64,000 bases of DNA, taken from NCBI GenBank assembly GCA_028023455.1, contig JAQFVV010012509.1:1176001-1240000 (forward strand), read 5' to 3'. Source of the DNA: Epiperipatus broadwayi (lineage: Eukaryota > Onychophora > Udeonychophora > Euonychophora > Peripatidae). The translations under genes and the position numbers were made by a program. This document shows, piece after piece, positions 23,823 through 36,652 of this stretch (positions within the stretch are counted from its first letter, which is position 1; each line of letters opens with the position of its first letter). The notes below the pieces were generated by a model, which was not told the DNA's origin, did no database searches, and saw nothing but the letters and a program-made list of their open reading frames with translations.

Positions 23823-24308
23823 TAAACCACTAAATATCACATGATCACCATCTCTAATGATAGCACATAACTGTTGTTGAACAGGCAAAACTCTCCATAC
23901 AGTAGTGCCACCCTGTGCCAACCAGAGTAATCAATGGATGCCAGAAGGCTTGTGCATAAAATCCCCAAAATGTATGGGTGCTGAACTGAGTTCAGACCCA
24001 TATGACTATATAAGCTATTGAGCTTAGATTGAACATATTATGGTGTTTTCAATTTCATTCTCATAGTTTTGTAGTTAAGTAGAGATAAAAGGGGGCTGCT
24101 GGAGGGTTGCATTAGATCCTAAGATCTAGGTGCAGTGCTCTCAGGTCCAAGGCTACTTATTGACAAAGGCCACAAGCCAGAAACTAGTCTGGGGATATTG
24201 GATGAGTAGACAGGAGATGGGGATTTTATGCACAAGCCTTCTGGCATCCATTAATTATTCTGGTTGCCATAGGGTGGCACTGCTGTATGGAGAGTTTCGC
24301 CTGTTTAA
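23823..24308 (+). mobile_element. Hammerhead retroelement HR4
   Basis: 486 bp, inside a 13-bp target duplication with one mismatch (TAATCACTGGAGT 23810-23822, TAATCATTGGAGT 24309-24321). It has an antisense end (about 23823-23970), an interior (GGGTGCTGAACTGAGTTCAG onward, similar to the HR2 interior), a ribozyme remnant (24154-24190), and a sense end that is the reverse complement of the antisense end (GATTTTATGCACAAGCC, CTTCTGGCATCCATT, GGAGAGTTT). The antisense arm is longer than the sense arm. It extends to GATCATGTGATATTTAGTGG, which the sense arm lacks. The ORF at 24130-24348 is a by-product of this repeat, not a gene. Confidence 0.75.
24154..24190 (+). ncRNA. Hammerhead ribozyme remnant of HR4
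   Basis: Box 1 is TTGACAA (C3 and G8 changed). Stem II GGC/GCC has loop CACAA. GAAA (24180-24183) and the minimal stem III C-TA-G with a GTC triplet are intact. The box 1 sequence equals that in PLE-1, which may reflect common ancestry or CpG-type decay. Unlikely to cleave. Confidence 0.6.
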
Positions 24309-24321
24309 TAATCATTGGAGT

Positions 24322-25590
24322 ATTATTTTGTTGCAACTATATCTTTAAAAGTTTGATGTAAATTTAATTATATACCTTATTTTAATATATCTAATTTAGA
24401 CCCTTTTAGAGTATCCTAAATATATATGGTACAATAAATTCCTTTAAAACATAATAACAATAATTTCTTCTTCCCATTAAGGGAATAAGTATAATTATAG
24501 CAAAAGAATGTCCTTTCTTAGCATTTAAAATTTTATATGTGTACTCACAATTTCATCATCAAGCAATTACATTAATTATAGCATGTGCCTACATTCATCT
24601 GAGTCCATATTAATTAATAGAATGATTCTCATTCTGAATTCATTGTATAGATCTTCACTATAAGCCAATCCTGTTATGGGGTGAGTTTAATATATATACT
24701 AATTTCTTCAATCTAAATAGTTCTATCATTTGTCTTTACCTTTAGTAAATTGAAAGGATTTTTCTTCCATTTGATTCAATGTCTTTCCACAATGGAAACA
24801 CCTGGATAAGATAGTACTCATGGCTATTGAAATATTTATCCATAAAATGGATTCCCTTGGCACTTGAGATTGGGAATCCACAGACCACATGGAACAACAT
24901 GGATTTTCACAGGAATTCTGCTAATATTATATTTTTCAAATGATTTTTTTTTAAGTTAAATATGTTGCTATGCCTGATCTATGCCATCTTGGAATACATG
25001 GCAAACCTAAATTTGTTTTTATAACACTTGGGTAAATTCAAATATCATTATTTCTAACTAATCATAGACAATACATGAACTACAAGAACCATATCCAATT
25101 TTCATTTTTCCAATTGTGAAGAAAGTAATAGATATATCTCAGCTAACAAATGTAATTTATTTATATGCAGCTTCTGGGAATTAAGATATTAGAGTGTGTT
25201 ATAAAGATAAGATAAAATCTTATATATTATCTTTTCTTTCCAGGGTGCAATTTGATTTTAAAAAAAAGTTACAAGGTAACCAATTCTCTTGTTTTAGAAT
25301 TTATTAAATACTGTCTTAGAATTAGTGAAAAATATGATCCTTAGTAATAAGACTGTTACCCAAGTATCACTTGACTCAATGTTAATTGACAAACTTATAG
25401 AAATTCTAGTGAATACTACATTATTGAGATCAACAACTTAAATTATTATAAAATCTTCATTTTAAAATGAATGATAAAACAATCTAAGCATTCATATCAT
25501 GTGATAATTTGATTCTATGTAAGTGAATTACCATTTACTAGATACATTAATCCACTTCTTAAAACAATTAAGTTCCCAGGTATATATATA
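24322..25590. other. Intron B-C of NLE1, first part
   Basis: AT-rich intronic DNA without recognised elements. The intron between exons 35913-35992 and 23272-23348 spans 23349-35912 (12,564 bp) and houses HR4, HR5, a dispersed repeat, two SINE-like units and HR6. Confidence 0.5.
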
Positions 25591-25760
25591 TCTAGTTTCT
25601 AGTCTTGCAACCCTTCACTGACGTGAGCCAACTAGCTCAAAACCATGGTCTGGAGGTGGAGACAACGAAAGAGATATTGAATTCTATCTCACTCGGCGTT
25701 TATGTAAACAAAGCTTGTTAGGAGCTATCGGTAAAGCTCCATCTAGTGATCATAAAATGC
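25590..25760 (+). mobile_element. Hammerhead retroelement HR5, partial (HR2 family)
   Basis: Sense ribozyme remnant at about 25612-25655: box 1 CTGACGT (25618-25624), stem II GAGC/GCTC with loop CAACTA, box 2 AAAA (G12 lost), and stem III/cleavage ACCATGGTC. Downstream come AAGCTTGTTAGGAGCTATCGG and CATCTAGTGATCAT, equivalent to the end of HR2. The antisense part is not evident and I found no target duplication. It is a 5'-truncated or decayed relative of HR2, with the same unusual T at position 9. Confidence 0.6.
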
Positions 25761-25959
25761 AAGCTAAAAGCAAGTTACGAAATTTATAACTTCTTTTGTT
25801 TATATATATATATTTGACTTAAAATCTAATTTATAAATATGTTAACAGTATTTTGACACCAAAAAAAACAAATACCAATCCTACTAGATATCTTACAAGA
25901 ATACACAAATAAATATAAAATGAGCTCAACAAGAAGGAATATTTCATTAAGTATGTTAA

Positions 25960-27600
25960 TAAAATAAAAAGTATTAACTTTTGGAAAAATATATTTTAAA
26001 ATAAAAATATTTCAATTGCAGTAATTTTTTTTTTTTTTTTAAAAAAAAAGATGATTTCTCTCAATTTATGGGTTACCATTTTGAATCTTACTTAAACTGA
26101 AAATATTCATTGAATCACAATTTTGTTAAACTAAAATGAAGAATGTAGAAAAAAATAAATTAACGTAATGTACATTTAAATTTTATTTTTGATACATTTT
26201 ATATTCTATTATCACAGGTTTTATTTTTGTACTTATTTAAATAATAAAATTTTAACTTTTTATTTATTTTACATATAGTCTTAATTAAATAAAAAATACA
26301 GTTAATTGCTGTAGTTTTTTTAATAACAGAAATGTTTAATTTTTATTATTTTTTAAGTATAATGCATTTTTGCCTACGAAATTAAGATTTCAATAGATTA
26401 GAAAATACTAGTTAGAAATTGATTATTATTTTTGAGGTAATATATGTATATATTAATATTTATTATTAATATATTTGATTACTGAATATGGTCCAACTTT
26501 GTATTGAATGAAATCAGTACTTTATATATATATATTAGATCTATGATGAAAGTCACCTAATTAATTAACTTGGATGTGTCCAAAATGAATAACAAGAGTG
26601 CTGAGTAAAAATTAAAGGAGTAAGTGATATTTTAAACTTATAGTTAGTAATATTTAATCATATAAAGCTTATGTGTGAAATATTTTTTTCCCATGTTTTT
26701 TCAATGAAAATAAATTAGAATTCATGATGGTGGCAATTTTGCTTTAGAAAGAAATAACATTTAAAAACATTTTTGGCTAAAATTGACTGGATTAATATAT
26801 TTTAGCTAATATATAAAATTTTAAAAAATGCATTTTCTTACTGCATATGATCAAAGTATATTTTCATTATTTATTGTAAATGAAATATTTAATTTATATA
26901 GTGCGATGTTTATGAATTGTAATAAACTAAGATTTGCCCATACTTAAGCGTTTGGATTGAAAGAATAGGTGGATTCATTCTATTCTTTCACAAAGACTTT
27001 ATCTTGCGTTGGAAATGAAAGTATTCATTTATTATTAAGATTCATAAAGCGCTTGTGCATTAGCTTGAAATGCTGATCTTTAGTTTATTATTTATTGTAG
27101 TAAATGATACTTATATTTATTTTTGCCTTTTGGTTGTTTACAATGAAAGTTTGATTTATCTCAGATATGTCATGAATTAAAGTACAGACTATCAAAAATG
27201 TTAGATGAAAATAAGTTAAGTACAGTAATCATATTTCACCTATAAAATTAAAACATAATTATTGTGTGTAATGAATAGATTTTGTATTGAACTATACATT
27301 TTTTGCACGAATGTCATATGTTAGTTTTTTTATGATGTTTCCTTCATGAAATCACTGTCCTTTGATGTCATCAGTTTTTACAAAATGATCACCATTAAAA
27401 AAAAAAGCAAATGTTTTTAAAAAGAATTTGAACTTTTTTTTTTTAAATCACTGTAGCGAATAATTCACTGTTAATTGAAATATGGAATACAAATTGGTGA
27501 TAATTGCTACAGCAAATCATTGCATAAAAATCTATCATATATGGGAGGAGGGGAATATAATATACATACACAAATTAAGATTATGGTATAAACAATATTT
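25960..27600 (+). repeat. Copy B of the dispersed non-coding repeat
   Basis: Direct-orientation partner of 15490-17640. The same landmarks occur in the same order, with a (T)n(A)n stretch near 26020-26050 and the end block at 27450-27540 (GCGAATAATTCACTG, GGTGATAATTGCTAC, CATAAAAATCTATCAT). It is shorter than copy A by indels. No ORF. Confidence 0.5.
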
Positions 27601-29190
27601 TAAAAAATAATAGTATAGTTTTTAATAATAAATTTAGAGGCCACATTTATAATTACATTTTGTATATTTATTGTGTGAGTGTTCACTCATTCGCACTAAC
27701 TCAAAAAATGAAATAGTAAAAAACTATATCTTTATCTTATTTAGTTTTTAAATAAAATAAGCAATGAAGTTTCAGACTTCGACCTCCCAAAAACACTACA
27801 ACTTCATTGCAATTAAACAAGCTGATTCTTTTCTGTTAATAACTTATTTTCTGGAAATGTAATAGCAGTCTCATTATTAGCAGACATAATCCAGTTATTC
27901 TTATGTTTTAAATCTATACTAATTTTGGAATCTATGCAGTCATCCATATTTGTAGATAACCATTTTAGATTCTCAGATAACTCTTCAGATTAACTTTAAA
28001 CATTCTGATGCAATATAAAAGTGTTTTACAGATTCTTTTTTTTCTGTTATCACTAAAATTATGTTTTATTTTATCACTTAAGAAATATGCTTTATGAATT
28101 TTCTTAAACTTCATAATGCTTTAGGCTTTATACTTAGAAAATATTTTATCACATGAAATACCTTATCATATTAAATTTTTGGAAGTCAAAAAAAAGCAAA
28201 GAATAAAATGTATTTTTTTCAGAGTAATCTGAAGAATTATTATTAATAAAAGTAATTATATATATTTAAATTGTAACATTTTAAAATTTGAATTAAATTA
28301 GGATGCTCCATGATTAAACAAAAAGGCTGCTGATGTATCATAGAATTTATTAAATTTACTAATTTTAACGCATTTTATTTTTTGATAATTTACAGTTTTT
28401 TGGGGGACAGTGTGTAATTGAAATAGCATATATTGGTATAGCACATATCATGGTTTCACTATAGGTCAAAAGTTATATGGAACATGTAATCTCAAATGAA
28501 AAAATTAGAAACAGACTATAAACATTGCTATTAAGAAATGAAAATCCAACAATAAGTTATTAATATAAATACCAGTGAAAATTATTAAAGGACAAAAAAA
28601 AAAAAAAAACAAGTTTAGAAATCTAAGAATTATTAAAAGAAATTTAAAATGCTTTCTTCTATTTAGCAAAATTATTCAAAAAATAGAAGCACACATGAAT
28701 TTCTGAATTAAATAATTTCAAAATTAAAACAAAAATCTAAAAATAGCTAGACTATCATTTTTCAAAATTGCAAAAATCTAAACTGTTTTAAGTAGTGAAT
28801 ACTTTTAGGTCAGCCAACATGGAATCATAAAAAGGTATCAATATTTTTAAAAAATTGAATTGTTATAAACATCAAGTTAAAAGTGTTTATCTGTATGCTA
28901 TGTAAATACTTGTAATATACATTAATTTTCAACAATATGCAAGTTATAAAACCAAAAAAAAAACTTAAATTTTTTATAGTAAATGTTAATTTTCAATAAC
29001 AAATTAAACAGAAATAATAGTGCAACAGCTTTGGTGCTAGATCATTATTATATCTGCCTAAACTTTTAAAAAAGGACATGTGATCAGAGTAGAATAATGA
29101 TAACCCATTTATGTTAAGAAATCATAAGTATTTATAAGCTGTATGAATAATTTACTATTGTGTATTGAAGTTGTAAATATCCTATTCATA
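27601..29190. other. AT-rich intron with a dispersed repeat word
   Basis: No gene. 28970-29120 resembles 34330-34480 and 34525-34640 (TTTTCAATAACAAAT, AACAGAAA, then TGTGATCAGAGTAGAATAATG against TGTGGTCAAGGTATAATAATG), which suggests a low-copy dispersed repeat. Confidence 0.4.
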
Positions 29191-29194
29191 TTTA

Positions 29195-29310
29195 CACTTC
29201 ATTAAAGCCAATGGTAATAGCACTGGTATGGGGTTTGAACCCATTCTATCACTCACGGTTGCTGTCGCAAACATTAGGCAGCTATGTATACTAATAATTC
29301 TCATCTCATA
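29195..29310 (-). repeat. tRNA-like SINE fragment
   Basis: On the minus strand GGGTTCAAACCCC matches a tRNA T-arm/B-box, and the 50 bp upstream has tRNA-like spacing (GCCTAATGTTTGCGAC, AACCGTGAGTGATAG). No convincing A-box or anticodon arm can be drawn, so it is most likely a decayed tRNA-derived SINE rather than a tRNA gene. The overlapping minus-strand ORF at 29182-29415 has no other support. Confidence 0.4.
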
Positions 29311-32300
29311 ATCTAACATTTTTATTTGTATCACCATGTACGTATGTGTGTGCACATACATGCACATGAAATAATCTTCGTTATTGTATAATATGTGTTT
29401 GTAATTTGTATTCATGTGAAAATTTATCTAATATTTTATCATTACAGTTATACTTTAAATTATTGTCTGTAAAACTAACCGGTTGATTAATTTCTAATAT
29501 TTTAGAAATTAATTTATGTTAATTACTAAACTTGAATATTACAAATTTAAAAGTAAATTATTAAACATATAAGTGTTACATATATTCAAATAGTTTTGTT
29601 AAAATTTTGTACTAATTATTTCATTTTGTAACATTTATATTTATTAGTCTAAAAGAAAATACCTCAAATACGATTTACTTAAAACAGTGAATTTTAGTAT
29701 TATTAATTGTGAGGATCATTAATTATCATAATTTATAAAGTATAACAAAATTCTAAGAATTTCATGATTAAAGTTTTTTTTATTATTTATTGTTGATTAA
29801 ATTCTTTGCTAATCTCCAATCCAATTAAATCAGCTGTATATTGTGGGTTAAGATTACGGCTTTCAGGACTCATTATAAAAATTTAATCAAAAATTTTGCT
29901 ATGTTTTGTGTTTTCTTTATTTCTTTTAATAGTCATGGGGAAGTTTGGATTTGCCATCTTGGTATGAGCCAGCCAATAGCAGGAAATCATCATCAGCACC
30001 AACCACAGAGAACCACTTAGAGCAATTGCAATTGGTAGTTGTCAAAGTTAGATGGATCCTATAGATAATTTTGGGATTAGATAAATAGCCCAAAAAACAT
30101 TTAAAAAGGGATTTATTTAGCTTAATTAGTGAAGAGTCCTGTTCTATTTGAGAGAAAATTTCCAAAATGACGGGGTGAAAAGAAAATAGATCGTTCATCC
30201 CAAATCTGTCGGCAAGTCATCACCGTGTTATGCAAGGCCGTAACATCAAGCCCAGTACTAACGAACTGTGTCCAGAAAGTCTAACGAGATAAAAACTAGT
30301 TTTATCAAATCTGCTTTGAAGAATGGACCATTTGCCGATTGGTGGTGAGGTAAAAGCATTTAACCAGTCAACAATTTTAAACTGTAATTTTCAATCTTTT
30401 ATTCTAAAAATCCCAAAGTATAGATTTGTAATGCTTATACAACTTTAACAGAATATATATATATAATCTCTTTCTTTAAATTTTCATTTTTATGTTTTAA
30501 ATGCTTCCTATCATTTAAAAATGATTAAGTCTTATAAATTAAATACTTTATTTAGAAATTAGATTGTTTGATATTTTATTTGATTTTTTTTTTATTTGAA
30601 CAAGTTTCACCTTTTGTTTGTAATATTTTTGTATGTTGATATTAGAGACGTAAATGTCTTTAAAGGTTATTATAACGCTTGCTTGGATTTTATAATACAT
30701 AACTGATATGTAAACGGCAATTAAATGCTACATTAAATTACCATTTAATTTAAATTAATAGCGGTCATCATGTGACCATATTTCATGAATACTGTTAATA
30801 TTTATCTCTGCAAATTATGTAGGAGCGTATTAGAATTTATTTAAAATAAAATAAAAATGACTACCATTCATTTTGAAACAAGTCTAAAATATCTAATTAT
30901 TTAACTGATATAGCCTCAGTGTGTATATTATATTGATATATGAAATATCTATCAGTTTATTCAATCTGTATCATATTTTAAGATCTTTTATATCTATAAA
31001 TAATGCTTGTAAGCCATTATATCACCAAATGACTGCAAAATTTAAATAATATTAAATAAAGCTGTGTTTTCTTTGATATATGACTAACTCAATTTTTCGG
31101 AACCATAAAGATTGTTATGGACATTCTGTTGCAAAAGAGCCATTTTATTGAATCAGGAATTAATATGTTGTGATTATTGATGACACAAACTTTATCTTTC
31201 TTAGGTGTTATATTTGTTATAGGTGCAATCATTGCTTCTCTACCTTCTTTGCTTTGCTTACCTTAAGATGTTTTGAAATAAATCAGCCTTAAAGTCTTGA
31301 TTCACACGTGAAAGCCGATGAATTCCTGAATCGTGGATCTTGGTTTCCCTATTCTACCGAAGTGTATCTAGATCACCTAGTATGTGAAAATCCCTATATG
31401 TGAACGATATGTTTTAATTAGAGAATTGGCATGTCTTCACAGGATTTCTTTATTGTAGTATAAAATCTGTTTGGTTAGAGGACCATGTATTTTATACCTT
31501 TTATATTTTAATGGTCACTGAATCGAGCCTTCAACGTATCTGCCGTACTAGGGCGCCATCTAGGCATTTGAACCTAGAAAAATTTATATAGTAGGCAGAT
31601 ACGTACATTAAGATTCAAAAAATTTTCTTATATATATCATTCTGACCATTTGCCCAAGGTCACTAGCTCATAGAGTAGCAGAGATTTAAACATTTTTATA
31701 AGTTTTAATAGATTTGGATTCTCAAAATATATTAATATTTAAAACAATAAAATATAAGAAGCCACTGCCAGTAATTAACACACAAATAGATTTTATTAAC
31801 GCACATTTAAAATTTGAGGAATAAATTTATTTTAGATTTTAACATTAATATTTTTTTTAAAATTTAAATTCAAATTACTATTTAAATAGACGCACAGATG
31901 GATATTTAAATTTTATTTACTTTAGCATGTCGAGCATAGATAGTCTACATAGATTTTTTTTTTTTCACTTAAAACTTGTCAAAACATTCATTCAATCTCA
32001 GACTAAAAGTTCGTAGCCGACTCAATGTCAGCTTCCAGATATATATTTGCAACTAATGTAATATGAAGATGCTAGCATAAAACCACGCCGACAGGAATGT
32101 GCATCTGACAGCGTGATATTATTTGAAGGAAATGATCTGTGTCCAGAACAGGAAAATGCATCTGCCTGACTAAGGAATCATGTATATAATTATTTTTAAA
32201 GAGTGCTTAGTATGGGGGAGAGCGGTTTTTCTGCCGTCTTATAAATCCCTGTCCATAGAGCTAGAAGGGGTCAATGGCACAGGAAATACATCTGCGACCA

Positions 32301-35300
32301 TTTCAATTTTATGACTGCCTCTTTGGGGTCATGCATTCAGTTGGGCATGTTGCCCTGTATGCTAAACACGCTTCACATTACATTAATATAAACATCCATA
32401 TATCCCTCCACCAGCATTGCCCTAACTATGAAACAAATAGCCTGAAATTAAAATCCCTCAAATTAAACATAAACGAATTGAAACAGTTATTAATCGTTAT
32501 CCATGCAGCTATCTACACCCAACTTTAATTTAATACATTTTATCTAACAGATAGAAATAAATAATCTAGTTAAATACAAACATAAATAATTAAATTTAAA
32601 AAAATGGAAATAATTGAAATAGCAAACGTATATAAAAGCAAATATTTATAATTGATTTAGAGTTCTATTCTTGGTCAGATAAGAGCACATTCATTTATAT
32701 TACTTTTTTTTTTGATTGATTACTTATTGACGTTATACCGTAATTATTTAAAAGAAAGTTCAATTGGTAAAAGTTTATACTTTATGGATTCTGCAGATTT
32801 CGAGGTCCATCTTCGTGATCACTTACGTAGATTGTTTGTTCTTCCTTTTTAAAAAACAAAGCTGCTACTTGCCATTCCTTTTTGGTCCCTAACTGTCATA
32901 GGGAGGTCTCAGCTGGTTGTCCGGAAAATTAAATTTATTGCAGACTTCCACATCGTGAAAATCTACAATATTGCTAGTTATGACGACATATTCATAGTCA
33001 GCTGTCAGATAACAATTATAATAATAATTTTGCTTTTATATTTTTATTAGTCTCTTATCATCCAATCTTTGGATTCAACCGGCAAGACGTCACTAATCCT
33101 CTGGTGTTTCAATTACGGTCCGTGCTGACATTTCTGGTGTTTGCATTGGTCATTTAATTTCTTTGTACTCTCTTATCTGACTATTTAATTTATCAATTTT
33201 TATTTATGATCTTTTATTTTAATTTTAAAATAATGTGACGGCATATTATATTCCGTTACAATATATATATAGATATATGATCTATACCAGTTAGGCAAAG
33301 CATTGTTCAAGGATAATATTGATTACTTTAGTTTATTGTACTTGTAAATTCATACCGCCTCCATTCTTATTATTATTCAAATAGATTCTTTTATATCCTG
33401 AAACTTTTGAAATCGAATGTCTGTACTCGTTTATCATTAATAATTAAGTAAATAATTTATTGTTATTGGAAACGAATCATTTTGCTTCCACATAAGTTAT
33501 TAAATTGAAATTCTATACTAATACAATTTTAAATTAATTATGTTATCTAATAATATTTATTCTTTTAAATTTGAATGTCAAAGAGGACTAACTTTTATTT
33601 TATTTGGTATTATTTTGTTCTTGGTAACTTAATTACAAATGTCTTATCAATCTGTTGTATATAATCAACCGCACACTCAAACATTATATATTTTATGTTT
33701 CATATGTTAAACTATATAATCAATTGTCAGTAAAATGCAAATCAAACGGTCTAAAGTCCCAAGTTATATAAGTTGTATAAACAAATTTTCAATCATTATA
33801 AAATCTATCATTATATAATGTAATAAATCTTTTTGATATGATTTAGATTGCTTTCCGTTTATGTTGTTCTGAATCTCTAGTATGAATTACTCTATTAATT
33901 GAGGTATTATGAATATTGAATTCAACATATATAAAATCGATCAGGAATGTTATTATTATTATTACTACAGATCCAATTTATTAATTGCTACTAAATTAAT
34001 CCTCAACTATTCAAAAGAAATGATTATTATTTAAGTGTTAATTCCTCATGTGTCTCTTAATATTATATTATTCAGTCTTCTGCGAACCGTGACCTCAGCT
34101 GGGCTGGAATAAAAGAAAGGGATATTACTGATATCATCAAAAACATTATTTATTAGTTGGAAACTTGGAAATTCATGCAAATAGGTAGGAGTCTGCGATT
34201 GCCCCTGACTTATATATCTTGTGCTTGGTCAGACTCTAGGTACTTTTGCTTGGGTTCTGGGTTTTGTTGAATGGATACACGCTTTTCACCGATACAGTAT
34301 GATATCCTATTACAAAAATTTTGCTATTCTATGCTAAAAGTTAATATTCAACAACAAATAAAACAGAAAAGTAGGGCAGGAGCATATATCAACCCAGATT
34401 AAAAGGGAATTCATGTGGTCAAGGTATAATAATGGTAACATATATTTATAAAAAACTTAAACATACTGGTAAACGGTATGAAAAAATTGCAACTATAATA
34501 GAAAAAAAATTCTATTCTCCACAAAAAAAGTAAATTTTCAATAACAAATGAAATAGAAAAATATGAAAGCAGTTTTAACATTTTAGAATAATGGAATTAC
34601 AACTCAATGTATAAATATATGTATTCAGAATATAATTTCCTATTTATGAAAAAATTGAATTCTTAAAAGTTATGTGACTTTATTCCTGATGACTTTCAAT
34701 TGTATATGAAAAGCAAAAAAAGTTTGTAATTGTATGCTAAACTGTTATCCTTAAAATATTAACTGAAAAAAATAATAATTTTTTTTTAATAAAACAGTCA
34801 TTTTATATTAAACCATAAATTTTGAAATAGCATAAAGAAAAGCCATAACTTTTATCATAAATTTTTTGCCATTTAGTGTTGCAAAATTTTCCTGAAATCA
34901 AATAAATATAAATAAGTAATGAATGATAATTTATTTATTTTCATTTAATTATTTTTTTTAAACAATATTCACTAATAAATTAAATGACAAATATAGGAAT
35001 AATTTATAAGCATTTTTCATTTTTACCGATCACATTTCTGCCACTTAGAAATGCAAATTTTTTTCATAATCAAATTATTATAATAAGTGAATTTAAATTT
35101 ATTTTATTTTTACTGAATTAATTTTTCTAAGAAATATTTGTTGTAAGTTACATTTAAATTGCTTTAGTTTAACATGTTTCACTTTCAAACATTTATAATT
35201 TTACAATTATAATTACAAAAAAGTATTTCTGTGATCTTGTCTATTTTCATAAATTTTCTGAGTTTGAAAACAGATTTAATTCAATGGTTTCAGAACAATT

Positions 35301-35307
35301 AGTCTTT
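29311..35307. other. Intron B-C of NLE1, middle part
   Basis: About 6 kb of AT-rich intronic DNA with no gene recognised. GC-richer islands occur at 29930-30370, 31510-31620, 32030-32350, 32780-33130 and 34080-34280. The first carries a minus-strand ORF (29926-30198) with no identifiable domain. 31532-31607 has a 12-bp inverted repeat (AACGTATCTGCC-type) around CGCCATCTAGG; a similar segment recurs at 42788-42845 (GTGCCACTAGG...CCTGAAAAATTTATA), so it may be another small dispersed element. Confidence 0.4.
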
Positions 35308-35323
35308 AAAGTCAATAAATAAT

Positions 35324-35429
35324 GTCAAGCGTTGTTAACTGAGAGGTCATCGCAGCTGCCTTGCAAGCAAGTAGTTGTTTGCAGACGGTTGTGGGTTCGC
35401 CTCCCGGCCGATGCTATGACATATGAAAA
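35324..35429 (+). mobile_element. tRNA-derived SINE with perfect 16-bp target duplication
   Basis: The insert is flanked by AAAGTCAATAAATAAT at 35308-35323 and again at 35430-35445, with no mismatch. It contains an A-box-like ACTGAGAGGTCATCG, an anticodon-arm-like CTGCCTTGCAAGCAAG, a B-box GGGTTCGCCTCCC and a short tail ATGCTATGACATATGAAAAA. The long variable region resembles class II tRNAs (Ser/Leu type). A second copy of the family lies at 44448-44561. The perfect duplication suggests a young insertion. It is not a functional tRNA gene: the acceptor stem is imperfect and an A-rich tail follows. Confidence 0.85.
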
Positions 35430-35627
35430 AAAGTCAATAAATAATAATATAAACTGATATTTTAAATAATCATATATTCTCAATAATTAAATAAATAATA
35501 TATAACAGATACAATGATATTTTCTCGATTAACATGTCGTTATATATTATAGTTATCAAGGAAAAAAATATCATATGACGCCCAAGTTATATTTTGCTTA
35601 ACAGAAGCAAATTCAATTTTTTCTACT

Positions 35628-35822
35628 CTACTGCTGTCATCTATTGTACAATGCAATCAACCAAAAAATTACAGAGGTACTAGATTACAGTCAAAGCTCC
35701 TCACTACTGAAGGTCATAAGACCGAAACAAGACTAGGTATATAAATAGAGTAATACTGGAAATAGATTTAATAAGCAATACCATCTAGTATTTATTGATT
35801 ACAGAATAGATAGCAGCAATGG
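35628..35822 (+). mobile_element. Hammerhead retroelement HR6, degenerate
   Basis: A short antisense end (35628-35660, GCTGTCATCTATTGTAC) mirrors a sense end (35785-35822, ATTGATTACAGAATAGATAG). Between them lies a ribozyme remnant at 35697-35738: CTACTGA in place of CUGANGA, stem II GGTC/GACC with loop ATAA, intact GAAA (35724-35727), and a damaged cleavage site (GAC). I found no clean target duplication. It is the smallest copy with the palindromic plan. Confidence 0.55.
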
Positions 35823-35912
35823 AAAAGAAAAAATATTTTTAGCAGTATTTAAAATGAAATTATAACAAATGTAAAATTATTCAAACATAACTAGAAAATA
35901 AATTATTTTTAC

Positions 35913-35992
35913 CTCTACAAGTTAAATGAGGAGTTTCTGTATTAACATCCCAAAACCTTACTGTTGTATCACCTGAACCACTAGCAAGATAT
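35913..35992 (-). CDS. NLE1: NLE1 exon, first WD40 repeat
   Basis: This 80-nt minus-strand exon has acceptor TTTTTATAG and donor AGAG|GTAAAAA. It completes the Arg codon left open by the upstream exon. It encodes YLASGSGDTTVRFWDVNTE followed by TPHLTCR, and ends with the first base of the Gly codon shared with 23272-23348. This is the second half of the first WD40 blade, with its GSGD turn and the WD dipeptide (here FWD). It is close to the human NLE1 segment with the GSGDTTVRFWDLSTETPHFTCKG pattern. Phases (2 in, 1 out) agree with both neighbours, which excludes a processed pseudogene. Confidence 0.95.
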
Positions 35993-36589
35993 CTATAAAA
36001 ATATTTTTAAAAATTATTAAATATATATATTAAATAAGTATGTTTGCATAATGTGAAATATCTTTAATATTTTATATTTGATAAAAATAAAAAAACCATT
36101 AATAATAATAACAAAATAATAAATCATATTTTTGCAATTATTTTCTAGAACTTGAATGTTTTCACTCAATTTATTTAATAAATTTTCAATAAGTATAAAA
36201 AGAATAGGAAAAAAAAAAATCATTTATGATTATTACAAATATCGCATGCTCTCTGAGTAAAGTTTTAAAAAAAAAATTCATTATATCATTTAAAACTAAG
36301 AGTGGATAAAAGTATAAAAAACTGTTCAACAAGTCTACGATGTATTCAAATGTTTATTGGATGAGTTCGTTTATCTACTGATAAAAATTGAAAGAAGTGC
36401 AGGGTTATCACATTATAATTTCAATTACTTTTGAATTATAATATGACAACACTGTTTTTAAACTGCCTGAATGTTAGGAAAAATTCCATAATACTGATAT
36501 TTTATGACTTTTTTAAAACTATCAAAAGCTATAATATTATAAAAAGGAAAATGATGTAATGAGAATTATACTGTAGTTCAGAAATATTA
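35993..36589. other. Intron A-B of NLE1, 3' end
   Basis: AT-rich intron next to the acceptor of the exon at 35913-35992. The ORF 36017-36223 (minus) is low-complexity and not a gene. Intron A-B runs 35993-56258 (20,266 bp) and contains nearly all the large elements of the window. Confidence 0.6.
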
Positions 36590-36652
36590 CCAAATTCACT
36601 ACATACTTTAGCCAAAAAACCTTTTTAATGCACATATATGCACATACAATCT

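Noticed and set aside
24130-24348. 72-residue ORF as a gene
   Set aside because: It lies wholly in the hammerhead element HR4 and its near-identical counterpart in HR7 is not open.
29926-30198. 90-residue minus-strand ORF as a gene
   Set aside because: It lies in a GC-richer island and looks protein-like in part, but no domain, splice signal or start context supports it.
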